Assembly: GCA_035503515.1 (NCBI GenBank)
Contig: DATJTJ010000005.1
Location: forward strand, 1 to 42,998
DNA length: 42,998 nt
Origin: DAIDKA01 sp035503515
GTDB lineage: Bacteria; Pseudomonadota; Gammaproteobacteria; Steroidobacterales; Steroidobacteraceae
Direction: 5' to 3'
Within the stretch, counting starts at the first letter, position 1. Each line of letters begins with the position of its first letter. The notes beneath the pieces were generated by a model. That model had not been told where the DNA came from. It made no database searches and was given only the letters and a program-made list of their open reading frames with translations. The position numbers and the translations under genes are program-made. This document shows positions 1 to 7,555 of the stretch, in pieces.

Positions 1-339
1 GACGCGGTTCTGCACCTGGACCTGGGCGCGGTCGACATCGGCCCCGAGCTTGAAGGTGACCGTCAGGCTCAGCGTGCCGTTCATGGTGGACGTCGAGGAC
101 ATGTACAGCATGTCGTCGACGCCGACGATGGCCTGCTCCAGTGGCGCAGCCACGGTGTCCGCGATGACCTTCGGGTTGGCGCCGGGATAGTTGGCCGTCA
201 CGACGATCGAGGGCGGCACGACTTCCGGATACTCGCCCACGGGCAGCCTGATCAGCGCCAGGGCGCCCGCGATCGTGATGAACGTCGAGACGACCGCCGC
301 GAAGATCGGCCGTTCGATGAAGAACTCGGAGATTTTCAT
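1..339 (-). CDS. RND efflux transporter permease, N-terminal part (runs off left edge)
   Basis: This is the inner-membrane pump of a tripartite resistance-nodulation-division efflux system, driven by the proton gradient. Only the first 113 codons are in the window. The protein starts MKISEFFIERPIFAAVVS, the hallmark N-terminus of the AcrB/MexB/MexF hydrophobic-amphiphilic efflux family, with the first membrane helix at about residues 10-30 followed by the start of the periplasmic porter domain (PEVVPPSIVVTANYPGA, then an APLEQ..GVDDMLYMSS stretch). The ATG lies 19 bases after the stop of the adaptor gene, so the two form one operon. The substrate cannot be told from this fragment. Family assignment is firm; nothing can be said about the rest of the gene. 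Confidence 0.95.
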   Translation of the reverse strand, partial: MKISEFFIERPIFAAVVSTFITIAGALALIRLPVGEYPEVVPPSIVVTANYPGANPKVIADTVAAPLEQAIVGVDDMLYMSSTSTMNGTLSLTVTFKLGADVDRAQVQVQNRV

Positions 340-358
340 GGCGTACCTGCAGGTGTCA

Positions 359-1558
359 TCAGCGGGCGTTGCGGGCCACCAGGCCCGGGGTGGCGGCCGC
401 CGGCCTGAGGTTCTGCTCGCCCATGGCGACGCGCTGCGGCGTGATGGTCATGCCCGGTCGCACGTGCTGCAGGCCGTTGACGACGATGGTGTCACCGGCG
501 TTCAGCCCTTCGCGCACCACGCGCAGGCCGTCGACCACGGGACCGAGCTTCACCTGGCGATACTCGACGGCGTTGTCCGCGCCGACGCGCAGCACGTACT
601 TCAGCCCCTGGTCCGTGCCGACCGCGCTTTCGTTGATCAGCAGCGCCGGATAGGTCTTCGGGCCGATGACCTTGACGCGGGCGAACATCCCCGGCGTGAA
701 CTCGCGGTTGTGGTTGTCCAGGCGGCCGCGGGCGCGCACCGTGCCGGTCGCGGCATCGATTTCGTTGTCGACGAAGGCCATGGTGCCCTGATGCGGATAG
801 CCCTCTTCGTTGGCGAGGCCCACGAACACCGGGTGCGCAGCCTGCGCCTCACCGCCCTTGCGGGCGTAGTTCATGAAATTGAGGAACCCCTGCTCATCGC
901 CCTGGAAGCTCACGTAGATCGGATCCACCGAGACCACCGTCGTCAGCAGCGTCTCGCCGCTGGTCACGAGATTGCCGGCCGTGATCTGGGCCCGACTGAC
1001 CACACCGGTGATGGGCGCCGCGACGCGCGTGAAGCCCAGGTTCAGCGCCGCCGTGTCGACCGCGGCCTGGGCGCCGGCAACATTGGCATGGGCCTGCTCG
1101 AGCGCCGCCTCGCGGCTCTCGAGTTCCTCGCGCGAGACGGCGTGCGCGGCCAGGAGCTTGTTGGCGCGGTCCTGCTCGGAGGTGGCCAGGGTAAGTTGCG
1201 AGCGGGCCTGCTCGAGCTGCGCCTGCGCACGCTTCAGTTCCGCCTCGTAGGGCCGCGGATCGATGACGAACAGCAACTCGCCGCGGGTGACCTCGCGGCC
1301 CTCCACGAAATTGATGGAGGAGATGTAGCCGGTGACGCGTGGCCGGATTTCCACGCGATCCACGGCCTCGAACCGTCCCGTGAACTCGTCGAAATCGGAA
1401 ATCTGCCGCGACACGACCGTCGCCACGGAGACCGACGGGGCCGGGGCCGCGGCGACCGGTGTGGCGGTCTCACCGCGCGCGCAGCCGGCGAGCTGCACCA
1501 GGATGGCAAGAGCAAGAACCACTGCTGCGAACCAGATCGAAATGGAATGGCGACTCAT
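359..1558 (-). CDS. RND efflux periplasmic adaptor subunit (AcrA/MexE family lipoprotein)
   Basis: This 399-residue membrane fusion protein should connect the inner-membrane RND pump encoded immediately downstream to an outer-membrane channel. The N-terminus is a lipoprotein signal with lipobox LAGC, predicting lipidation at Cys26. The order seen is a barrel-sandwich/lipoyl half (VEIRPRVTGYISSINF), a coiled-coil hairpin (about residues 105-165, with ELKRAQAQLEQARSQL), the second lipoyl half (TRVAAPITGVVSRAQI) and a beta-barrel plus membrane-proximal domain (ATGTVRARGRLDN, then GLQHVRPGMTI). Sequence style and length fit the MexE/AcrA group. No outer-membrane factor gene is seen in the window; it may lie beyond the left edge. 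Confidence 0.95.
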   Translation of the reverse strand: MSRHSISIWFAAVVLALAILVQLAGCARGETATPVAAAPAPSVSVATVVSRQISDFDEFTGRFEAVDRVEIRPRVTGYISSINFVEGREVTRGELLFVIDPRPYEAELKRAQAQLEQARSQLTLATSEQDRANKLLAAHAVSREELESREAALEQAHANVAGAQAAVDTAALNLGFTRVAAPITGVVSRAQITAGNLVTSGETLLTTVVSVDPIYVSFQGDEQGFLNFMNYARKGGEAQAAHPVFVGLANEEGYPHQGTMAFVDNEIDAATGTVRARGRLDNHNREFTPGMFARVKVIGPKTYPALLINESAVGTDQGLKYVLRVGADNAVEYRQVKLGPVVDGLRVVREGLNAGDTIVVNGLQHVRPGMTITPQRVAMGEQNLRPAAATPGLVARNAR

Positions 1559-1765
1559 GACCGTGAAACTCCCCGAACCGATGACTGCACAGGCGAGGTG
1601 AAGCGCCGGTGCTGATGGGGCACATCATCGGTGTCGGGGCGCCAGCGGAACATTCGTCCCATGCCCGATCCCGAAGGACCTCGGGTGGGGGGTCGCATCT
1701 ATCCCTTTCGAGAGAGGCCGCCGGCCGTCGCCACTGCGAGCACTGACTTACGAGGGTCACGGCGG

Positions 1766-1957
1766 TTGATCGCAGTCGATACCCATATCCTGGTCTACGC
1801 CCATCGCCGCGACAGTCCGTGGCACGAGCGCGCCGCGCTTTGCGTTCGTGAATTGGCCGAAGAGACCGCCACCTGGGCCGTGCCATCGCCCTGCATTCGA
1901 CCGGGATTTCAGCCGCTTCGGTGCTCTGTCGAGCGTAACCCCCTGGTACCCGCATGA
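1766..1957 (+). pseudogene. PIN-domain (VapC-like) gene remnant with internal deletion and frameshift
   Basis: From a TTG at 1766 the frame reads IAVDTHILVYAHRRDSPWHE and on to about WAVPSPC, a typical N-terminal third of a VapC-type PIN ribonuclease (first conserved Asp in AVDT). Near 1890 the match stops. In the +1 frame the sequence continues AFDRDFSRFGALSSVTP, which is the characteristic C-terminal end of the same family (D-R-D-F-S-R-F). The middle of the domain, probably 60 or more residues with the other acidic residues, is missing, so the gene is not functional. No antitoxin gene is recognisable upstream. The end is approximate: the shifted frame stays open to 2042, but PIN proteins end soon after this motif. 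Confidence 0.75.
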
Positions 1958-2020
1958 TCGGAGCGTAGGGGGCGCGGGCGAATGCATCGAGGCATCGACC
2001 GCCGTCGGTGCAGCTTGGCG

Positions 2021-3016
2021 CTATTTTTCGCTGTCGAGGTGATCGAGCGCTGTAGCCGGGTAGCGGCCGCCGGCGGCCGCATTCGCCGGTATGGCCTCGG
2101 TGAGGGCGGTCAGTTCCGCCTCGCTGAGCCTGAGGTGCATCGCGCCCAGCGCCTCCGACAGCCGGTCGCGCCGCCGCGCGCCGATCAGCGGAATGATGTC
2201 CGCGCCCTGCGCCAGCACCCAGGCGATGGCGACCTGCGCGACGCTCGCGCCGATCGAGTCCGCGATGCCCCGCAGCTTTTCGACCAATGCCAGATTGTGT
2301 GCCAGGTTCTCGCCCTGGAAGCGCGGACTGTGCGCGCGGAAGTCCTGAGCGGTCTGCGTCGCCTGTGCCGACCAGTGCCCGCTGATGAGACCGCGCGAGA
2401 GCACGCCATAGGCGGTGATGTCGACGCCGAGTTCACGGCAGGTCGGCAGGATCCGGGCCTCGATGCCGCGGGAAATGAGCGAGTACTCGATCTGCAGGTC
2501 CGCGATGGGATGGACGGCGGCGGCGCGCCGCAGTGTCGCCGCACCGACTTCGGAGAGGCCCACGTGGCGGACGTAGCCCTCCTTGATGAGATCGGCGATG
2601 GCGCCCACCGTCTCCTCGATGGGCACTCCCGGATCGAGCCGCGCCGGGCGGTAGATGTCGATGTAGTCCGTGCCCAGGCGCTGCAGCGAGTAGGTCAGGA
2701 AGTTGCGGACCGCCGCGGGCCGGCTGTCGTACCCCAGCCAGGCGCCGTTCGGCCCGCGCAGCGCGCCGAACTTGACGCTGATCTGGACACGCTCGCGGCG
2801 CTGGCCCACCAGGGCATCCCGGATCAGCAGCTCGTTGTGACCCATGCCATAGAAGTCACCGGTGTCGAGCAGCGTGATGCCGGCTTCGAGCGCCGCATGG
2901 ATGGTCGCAATGCTCTCGGCGCGGTCGGCCGGGCCGTACATGCCCGACATACCCATGCAACCGAGGCCCAGGACGGAGACTTCCGGCCCGGACCTGCCCA
3001 ACTTTCGCGTCTTCAT
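2021..3016 (-). CDS. Aldo/keto reductase
   Basis: This 331-residue protein belongs to the aldo/keto reductase superfamily, which reduces carbonyl compounds with NADPH in a TIM barrel. It has the MKTRKLGRSGPEVSVLGLGCMGMS opening split over residues 1-24, the ITLLDTGDFYG motif with catalytic Asp51 and Tyr56, Lys82 in ISVKFG, and a C-terminal cofactor-binding region (IIPLIGARRRDRLSEALGA). The usual fourth tetrad residue, His in the QHRVD-type motif, is replaced: the aligned stretch is YRPARLDP with Ala125. It starts 12 bases after the stop of the dienelactone hydrolase-like gene and is probably cotranscribed with it. The substrate is unknown. Confidence 0.92.
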   Translation of the reverse strand: MKTRKLGRSGPEVSVLGLGCMGMSGMYGPADRAESIATIHAALEAGITLLDTGDFYGMGHNELLIRDALVGQRRERVQISVKFGALRGPNGAWLGYDSRPAAVRNFLTYSLQRLGTDYIDIYRPARLDPGVPIEETVGAIADLIKEGYVRHVGLSEVGAATLRRAAAVHPIADLQIEYSLISRGIEARILPTCRELGVDITAYGVLSRGLISGHWSAQATQTAQDFRAHSPRFQGENLAHNLALVEKLRGIADSIGASVAQVAIAWVLAQGADIIPLIGARRRDRLSEALGAMHLRLSEAELTALTEAIPANAAAGGRYPATALDHLDSEK

Positions 3017-3028
3017 TGCAGCCGCAGT

Positions 3029-3907
3029 CTAGGCGAGCGCCTTCTTGAACAGTGCGAGCTGCCGCGACCACGCCTTTTCCGCGGCGTCATGGTCGTAGAC
3101 CGCCGTGTCCGGGGGGCACCATCCGTGCTTGGTGCCGGCGTAGACCTCCACCTCGTGGGGCAGGCCCGCGGCCTCGAAGGCGGCGTTCAGGGTGTCCTTC
3201 GCCTTCGGGTCCTGCTTGTCATCGCTCTCCGCGATGGCGATGAGCGCGCTCGCCTTCATCTTCGGGATCAGCAGGTGCGGGCTGTCCGGCGCATTGGTGG
3301 CCAGGGCCGCGCCATGGAAGGTCGCGATGGCGCCGACGCGATCGGGAAACTGGGCGGCCGTGCGGAAGGTGAACGGACCGCCCATGCAGTAGCCGGTGGT
3401 ACCCATCTTTTTCTTCTTGTCGACCGAGGGCTGGGCCTCGAGCCATGGCACGAAGGCTCCGGCGTCCGTCGCCGCGGTCTTGGGCGTCAGCGATTGCATC
3501 TGGCCGGTGAGCTTGGAGCGTGTCGCGGGATCGCTGAAGTCCGGATGGTCGGGCGAGGTCGGGGCCTTCTGGATCCTGTAGAAGGGATTGATGACCAGCA
3601 CCGAGTAGCCCGACCCGGCGAGCCGGGTGGCCATGTCCTTGAACGCCGGGCGCAGCCCGAAAATGTCGGGCCAGATCAGGACGGCCGGATGCCTGCCCTT
3701 TTCCGGGTGCACGAAATAGGCATCGCAGGTGCCATCGGGCGTTTTGATTTCCACATCGGCGCCCGTGGTCTCGGCCGCATCGGCGCCCGCCGGCACCATG
3801 GACAACAGTCCCGCCCCGACCGAGAGCGCACCGAACTGCCGTCGCGAGAGGGTCGCGGACCGGCGCTGGTACTGAACCATCTCATTGAAGTCGTCCTGGT
3901 CGCACAT
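3029..3907 (-). CDS. Dienelactone hydrolase family protein, Tat-exported
   Basis: This 292-residue alpha/beta hydrolase resembles carboxymethylenebutenolidase. The catalytic Cys174 sits in GYCMGG (the cysteine nucleophile typical of the family), with an Asp at 229 or 230 (ESDDKQDP) and His261 (TKHGW) completing the triad. The start was placed at the ATG at 3907 because AAGGAGA lies just upstream; an upstream in-frame extension to 4000 has no such site. The N-terminus contains SRRQFGAL followed by a hydrophobic stretch ending in ADA, a twin-arginine signal, so the enzyme is probably periplasmic. It is divergent from the quinohemoprotein dehydrogenase gene, 109 bases away, and leads into the aldo/keto reductase. 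Its true substrate is unknown. Confidence 0.92.
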   Translation of the reverse strand: MCDQDDFNEMVQYQRRSATLSRRQFGALSVGAGLLSMVPAGADAAETTGADVEIKTPDGTCDAYFVHPEKGRHPAVLIWPDIFGLRPAFKDMATRLAGSGYSVLVINPFYRIQKAPTSPDHPDFSDPATRSKLTGQMQSLTPKTAATDAGAFVPWLEAQPSVDKKKKMGTTGYCMGGPFTFRTAAQFPDRVGAIATFHGAALATNAPDSPHLLIPKMKASALIAIAESDDKQDPKAKDTLNAAFEAAGLPHEVEVYAGTKHGWCPPDTAVYDHDAAEKAWSRQLALFKKALA

Positions 3908-4016
3908 GCTCCGCTCTCCTTGGCCACTTGGTGGTTGTCGCAGGCGCTCAAGTCTGGCGTTGCCTCGGCAACCGCGCAAGTCTAGAGTCATCTGACGCAC
4001 GTTGGGGGGTTACCTG

Positions 4017-6146
4017 ATGAATCGAACACCAGCGGCCGCCGCCGGCGGACCCTTGTGGGCCATTGCCTGGATGATCACGCTGCTGCACTGCGCCCTGGCC
4101 CATGCGACCGGCGCGGCGGCCGTCGATGCAGCGCGGCTGAGCAAGGCCAGCGCAGATCCGAGCCAGTGGCTCACCGTCGGCCGGACCCCGGACGAGCAGC
4201 GGTACAGTCCGCTGACGCAGATCAATACCGACACCGTGAAGCAGCTGCAGCTGGCCTGGTACATGGACTTCGACAGCAACCGCGGCCAGGAGGCAACCCC
4301 ACTGGCCATCGATGGGGTGCTGTATTTCTCGACGGCCTGGAGCAAGGTCAAGGCGGTCGACGCCCGCAGCGGCAAGCTGCTGTGGGCGTACGATCCGAAG
4401 GTGCCCGGTGAGTTCGCCGGCCGTGGCTGCTGCGACCTGGTCAATCGCGGTGTGGCCGCGTGGAAGGGACGCATCTATGTGTGCACGTACGATGGCCGGC
4501 TGGTGGCCCTCGATGCCAGGACGGGCGCCGTCGTGTGGAGCACGTTGACCCTCGATCATGACAAGCCGGTGACCAGCACCGGGGCGCCGCGCATCGCCAA
4601 CGGCAAGGTCATCATCGGCAATGCCGGCTCCGAGTTCGGGGTTCGCGGCTATATCTCCGCCTACGACGCTGAGACGGGCAAACAGCTGTGGCGGTTCTAT
4701 ACCGTTCCCGGCAATCCTGCCGACGGCAAGGAAGCCCCGTACCTGCAGGCGGCCGAATCCTCGTGGCATGGAGACTTCTGGAAGTGGGGCGGCGGCGGCA
4801 CGGTGTGGGACGGGATCGTGTACGACTCGCGGCTGAACCTGGTGTTCATCGGCACCGGCAACGGCTCGCCCTGGAACCGGCAGTATCGCGGCACCGGTGG
4901 CGGCAACAACCTGTACATCGCTTCGATCATCGCGCTGAATCCGGACACCGGCAAGTACGTCTGGCATTACCAGGAGACCCCCGGTGATGAGTGGGATTAC
5001 GATGCCACCTCGCCGCTGATGCTGGCGGACCTGAACATCGATGGCCTCTCGCGGCGCGTGGTGATGCAGGCCTCCAAGAACGGCGTGTACTACGTGCTGG
5101 ATGCCAAAACCGGCAAGGTGATCCGCGCCAGGAATTTCGTACCCATCACCTGGAGCACCGGCATCGATCCGGCCACCGGCGAGCCGCACATGACCCAGGT
5201 CGACCGCTACGACATCACGCGCAAGATCGCGATCGTGCAGCCGGGCGGGCAGGGCGCGCATGCCTGGCATCCGTTCTCCTATGACCCGCAGACCGGCCTG
5301 GCGTATCTCTCGGTGATCGAGACCAGCGGCCTGATGAAGGCCGCCGATACGTTCAACGGCAAACCGATGTCCTCCATCACGGGACTTGCCACGAACCTGC
5401 CGCGGACGACCTACGATGACATGCATTCGGACGCACCGCGCACCGCGACCTCGCAGCTCATCGCCTGGGATCCGGTGAACATGCGCGAAGTGTGGCGGAC
5501 CCCACCGCACGGCACGATCGGCGGCGGCGTGCTCACCACCGGCGGGGGACTCGTGTTCCAGGGGAACAACGAGAACAACAACCATGGGCAGTTCGTCGCG
5601 TACCGGGCAACGAACGGCGAGAAGCTTTGGGCATTCGATGCCCAGACCGGCGTGGTCGCCGCGCCTTCGGCCTTCGAAGTGGATGGCCAGGAGTACATCG
5701 CCGTGGAGGTCGGTTATGGACTGGTGCCCTTCGGCATGAGCAACCAGTCTCGGCTGCTGGTGTTCAAGCTCAATGGCGGGGCGAGCCTGCCGCCAGCGCC
5801 GCCGCCCCCGCCGCCTCTGGTCCTGAACCCGCCGCCCTCGACCGCGTCCAAGGAAAGCATCGCGGCCGGCCAGCAGTCCTTCGCGGACCACTGCGCCATG
5901 TGTCACGACACCTCGTATGCCAACCGCGGGGCCTTCCCGGACCTGCGCTATTCCGCCGCCATCAATACGGCGGATGTCATGCGGACCATCGTGCTCGAGG
6001 GCGCCATGCAGTCCGGGGGCATGGCTTCGTTCAAAGGCAAGGTGACCCCGGAGGAACTGGAAAACATCCGCGCCTACCTGATCGAGCGGGCAAACCAGGC
6101 CAAGGCGGCTGCGGCGAACGTCGCGGGCACGGCCCGGCCGCAGTAA
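4017..6146 (+). CDS. PQQ-dependent quinohemoprotein alcohol dehydrogenase (type II, C-terminal cytochrome c)
   Basis: This 709-residue periplasmic enzyme should oxidise alcohols with pyrroloquinoline quinone and pass electrons to its own heme c. It has an N-terminal signal sequence, then an eight-bladed propeller with repeated tryptophan-docking motifs (for example DARSGKLLWAYDP, DAKTGKVI). The vicinal disulfide pair is Cys138-Cys139 (GRGCCD), a Glu at 92 lies in the QEATP stretch, and the GDEWDYD motif at about 323-329 supplies the catalytic Asp region. A proline-rich linker (about 588-605) leads to a cytochrome c domain with CAMCH at 626-630. The ATG at 4017 is preferred over a TTG at 4002 because a G-rich site precedes it. 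No PQQ synthesis genes are in the window. Confidence 0.95.
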   Translation: MNRTPAAAAGGPLWAIAWMITLLHCALAHATGAAAVDAARLSKASADPSQWLTVGRTPDEQRYSPLTQINTDTVKQLQLAWYMDFDSNRGQEATPLAIDGVLYFSTAWSKVKAVDARSGKLLWAYDPKVPGEFAGRGCCDLVNRGVAAWKGRIYVCTYDGRLVALDARTGAVVWSTLTLDHDKPVTSTGAPRIANGKVIIGNAGSEFGVRGYISAYDAETGKQLWRFYTVPGNPADGKEAPYLQAAESSWHGDFWKWGGGGTVWDGIVYDSRLNLVFIGTGNGSPWNRQYRGTGGGNNLYIASIIALNPDTGKYVWHYQETPGDEWDYDATSPLMLADLNIDGLSRRVVMQASKNGVYYVLDAKTGKVIRARNFVPITWSTGIDPATGEPHMTQVDRYDITRKIAIVQPGGQGAHAWHPFSYDPQTGLAYLSVIETSGLMKAADTFNGKPMSSITGLATNLPRTTYDDMHSDAPRTATSQLIAWDPVNMREVWRTPPHGTIGGGVLTTGGGLVFQGNNENNNHGQFVAYRATNGEKLWAFDAQTGVVAAPSAFEVDGQEYIAVEVGYGLVPFGMSNQSRLLVFKLNGGASLPPAPPPPPPLVLNPPPSTASKESIAAGQQSFADHCAMCHDTSYANRGAFPDLRYSAAINTADVMRTIVLEGAMQSGGMASFKGKVTPEELENIRAYLIERANQAKAAAANVAGTARPQ

Positions 6147-6168
6147 ACGCAGGTCTGCGGACCCGGGC

Positions 6169-6198
6169 TTGCCCGGGACCTGCAGGCTGTGTTAGATA
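6169..6198 (+). promoter_or_regulatory. Candidate promoter for the aromatic leader and DAHP synthase
   Basis: A TTGCCC at 6169-6174 and a TAGATA-like element at 6193-6198 (or TTAGAT at 6192-6197) are 17-18 bases apart. They lie just before the leader-peptide ATG at 6205 and after the stop of the upstream dehydrogenase at 6146. If the -10 is correct, transcription would begin at or within a base or two of the ATG. The -10 matches the consensus only partly, so this is a suggestion. Confidence 0.4.
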
Positions 6199-6204
6199 TG
6201 AGCC

Positions 6205-6285
6205 ATGACCCAGGTGCCCAACCGCTATTACTTCTGGTTTTACCGAAATCCGGCAATGGCGGCGGAAGGACTGGGTGTGACTTGA
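6205..6285 (+). CDS. Leader peptide with six consecutive aromatic codons (attenuator of DAHP synthase)
   Basis: This 26-codon reading frame encodes MTQVPNRYYFWFYRNPAM, then eight further residues and TGA. Codons at 6226-6243 read Tyr-Tyr-Phe-Trp-Phe-Tyr, so all three aromatic amino acids are tested in one uninterrupted run. It ends 26 bases before the A-tract of an intrinsic terminator and 95 bases before the DAHP synthase start, which is the arrangement of ribosome-mediated transcription attenuation (as in trp, pheA and his operons). No clear Shine-Dalgarno site precedes the ATG, and the frame is closed by TGA at 6199-6201, so the start is constrained to this ATG or the GTG at 6214. The peptide itself probably has no other function. 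Confidence 0.85.
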   Translation: MTQVPNRYYFWFYRNPAMAAEGLGVT

Positions 6286-6343
6286 AGACCGACAGGCAAA
6301 CCTGAGATCCCAAAAAAACCGCCAGCCACTGGCGGTTTTTTTT
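6257..6343 (+). terminator. Attenuator: intrinsic terminator (6312-6343) with competing antiterminator arm (6257-6262)
   Basis: A7 followed by stem CCGCCAG (6319-6325), a 3-base loop, CTGGCGG (6329-6335) and T8 (6336-6343) is a textbook intrinsic terminator; the flanking A and T tracts make it potentially bidirectional. An upstream TGGCGG at 6257-6262, 14 bases after the aromatic codon run, is complementary to CCGCCA at 6319-6324. A ribosome stalled on the aromatic codons would leave this segment free to pair and block the terminator. A ribosome that reaches the stop at 6283 would cover it and allow termination. The pairing is read from the sequence; the regulatory outcome is inferred by analogy with classic attenuators. 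Confidence 0.82.
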
Positions 6344-6380
6344 GCCGCCAGGTCTGGCTCCCGATGAGGAGACCGAGGCC

Positions 6381-7451
6381 GTGAACGCTCAAACCGATGA
6401 CCTGCGCATCCGCAGCATGCAGCCGCTGGCTGCACCGGAGACCCTGCTGCGCGAGTGCGTGCGCACCGCCGAGGCGACTGCGACCGTGTTGCAGACCCGC
6501 GGCCGCCTGCAGCGCATCCTCCATGGCCATGACGATCGGCTGGCCGTCGTCATCGGACCGTGTTCGATCCACGATGTCGTCGCCGCGCGCGAGTATGCCG
6601 GACGGCTTGCCGAGCAGCGCGGGTGGTTCGCCGATACCCTGGAGATCATCATGCGGGTGTACTTCGAGAAGCCCCGCACCACGGTCGGCTGGAAGGGACT
6701 GATCAATGATCCGTACCTGGATGGCACGTTCCGCATCAACGAGGGACTGCGGCGCGCGCGCCAGCTGTTGATCGACATCAATCAGCTGGGGCTGCCGGCG
6801 GGCTGTGAGTTCCTTGATATCTTCACGCCGCAGTACCTGGCCGACCTGGTGAGCTGGGGCGCCATCGGCGCGCGCACCACCGAGAGCCAGGTCCATCGCG
6901 AGATGGCCTCTGGGCTCTCCTGTCCGGTGGGCTTCAAGAACGGCACCGACGGCAACGTCCGCATCGCCATCGACGCCGTCAAGGCCGCCTCGCATCCGCA
7001 CCACTTCCTGGCGGTGATGAAGGACGGGCGCAGCGCGATTGCGTCCACGACCGGCAATGCCGACTGTCACCTGATCCTGCGTGGCGGCAAGCAGCCCAAC
7101 TATGATGCCGAGAGCGTCGCGGCCGCGACCCGGGAGCTGCGCGCTGCTGGTCGCCCACCCCACCTGATGATCGATGCGAGTCACGGTAACAGCAGCAAGC
7201 AAGCGCAGAACCAGCCGCTCGTCGTCGATGACATCGCGGCGCAGATCGCCGGGGGCAGCGGCTGTATCGCCGGGGTCATGGTCGAGAGCAACCTGGTGGG
7301 TGGTCGGCAGGATCTGATCGCAGGACAGCCTCTGCGTTACGGTCAAAGCGTGACCGATGGATGCATCGACTGGGACACGAGCGTAATGGTCCTGAAAACA
7401 CTCTCGGAGGCCGTCAAGGCACGACGCCAGCGCCTGTGCAGTGTCGCATGA
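6381..7451 (+). CDS. 3-deoxy-7-phosphoheptulonate (DAHP) synthase, class I AroF/G/H family
   Basis: This enzyme condenses phosphoenolpyruvate and erythrose 4-phosphate, the first step of the shikimate pathway to Phe, Tyr and Trp. The 356-residue product matches the class I family in length and has the VIGPCSIHD motif near residue 57, the ARTTESQVHREMASGLS active-site stretch, SCPVGFKNGTDG and the C-terminal DASHGNSSK metal/PEP region. The GTG at 6381 was chosen because GAGGAG lies nine bases upstream; an in-frame TTG at 6342 falls inside the terminator. Which of the Phe-, Tyr- or Trp-sensitive types it is cannot be read from the sequence. Expression is probably set by the upstream attenuator. 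Confidence 0.96.
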   Translation: MNAQTDDLRIRSMQPLAAPETLLRECVRTAEATATVLQTRGRLQRILHGHDDRLAVVIGPCSIHDVVAAREYAGRLAEQRGWFADTLEIIMRVYFEKPRTTVGWKGLINDPYLDGTFRINEGLRRARQLLIDINQLGLPAGCEFLDIFTPQYLADLVSWGAIGARTTESQVHREMASGLSCPVGFKNGTDGNVRIAIDAVKAASHPHHFLAVMKDGRSAIASTTGNADCHLILRGGKQPNYDAESVAAATRELRAAGRPPHLMIDASHGNSSKQAQNQPLVVDDIAAQIAGGSGCIAGVMVESNLVGGRQDLIAGQPLRYGQSVTDGCIDWDTSVMVLKTLSEAVKARRQRLCSVA

Positions 7452-7555
7452 GAAACGTGTGAAGGCGATCGCGGAGGGTGCATCTTGGACATGCTATTCT
7501 GCGAACACTCGGGAGTTGCCTGCCGCTCCATAATCACAGAATCGGAGTGAGCATT

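Noticed and set aside
1982..3985. 667-codon plus-strand frame opposite the aldo/keto reductase and dienelactone hydrolase genes
   Set aside because: Antisense shadow of two well-supported genes.
3948..5906. 652-codon minus-strand frame opposite the quinohemoprotein alcohol dehydrogenase
   Set aside because: Antisense to an unmistakable propeller-cytochrome gene, with no recognisable motif.
6342..6380. Upstream TTG start for DAHP synthase
   Set aside because: It lies within the T-tract of the attenuator terminator, and the GTG at 6381 has a proper ribosome site and fits the family length.
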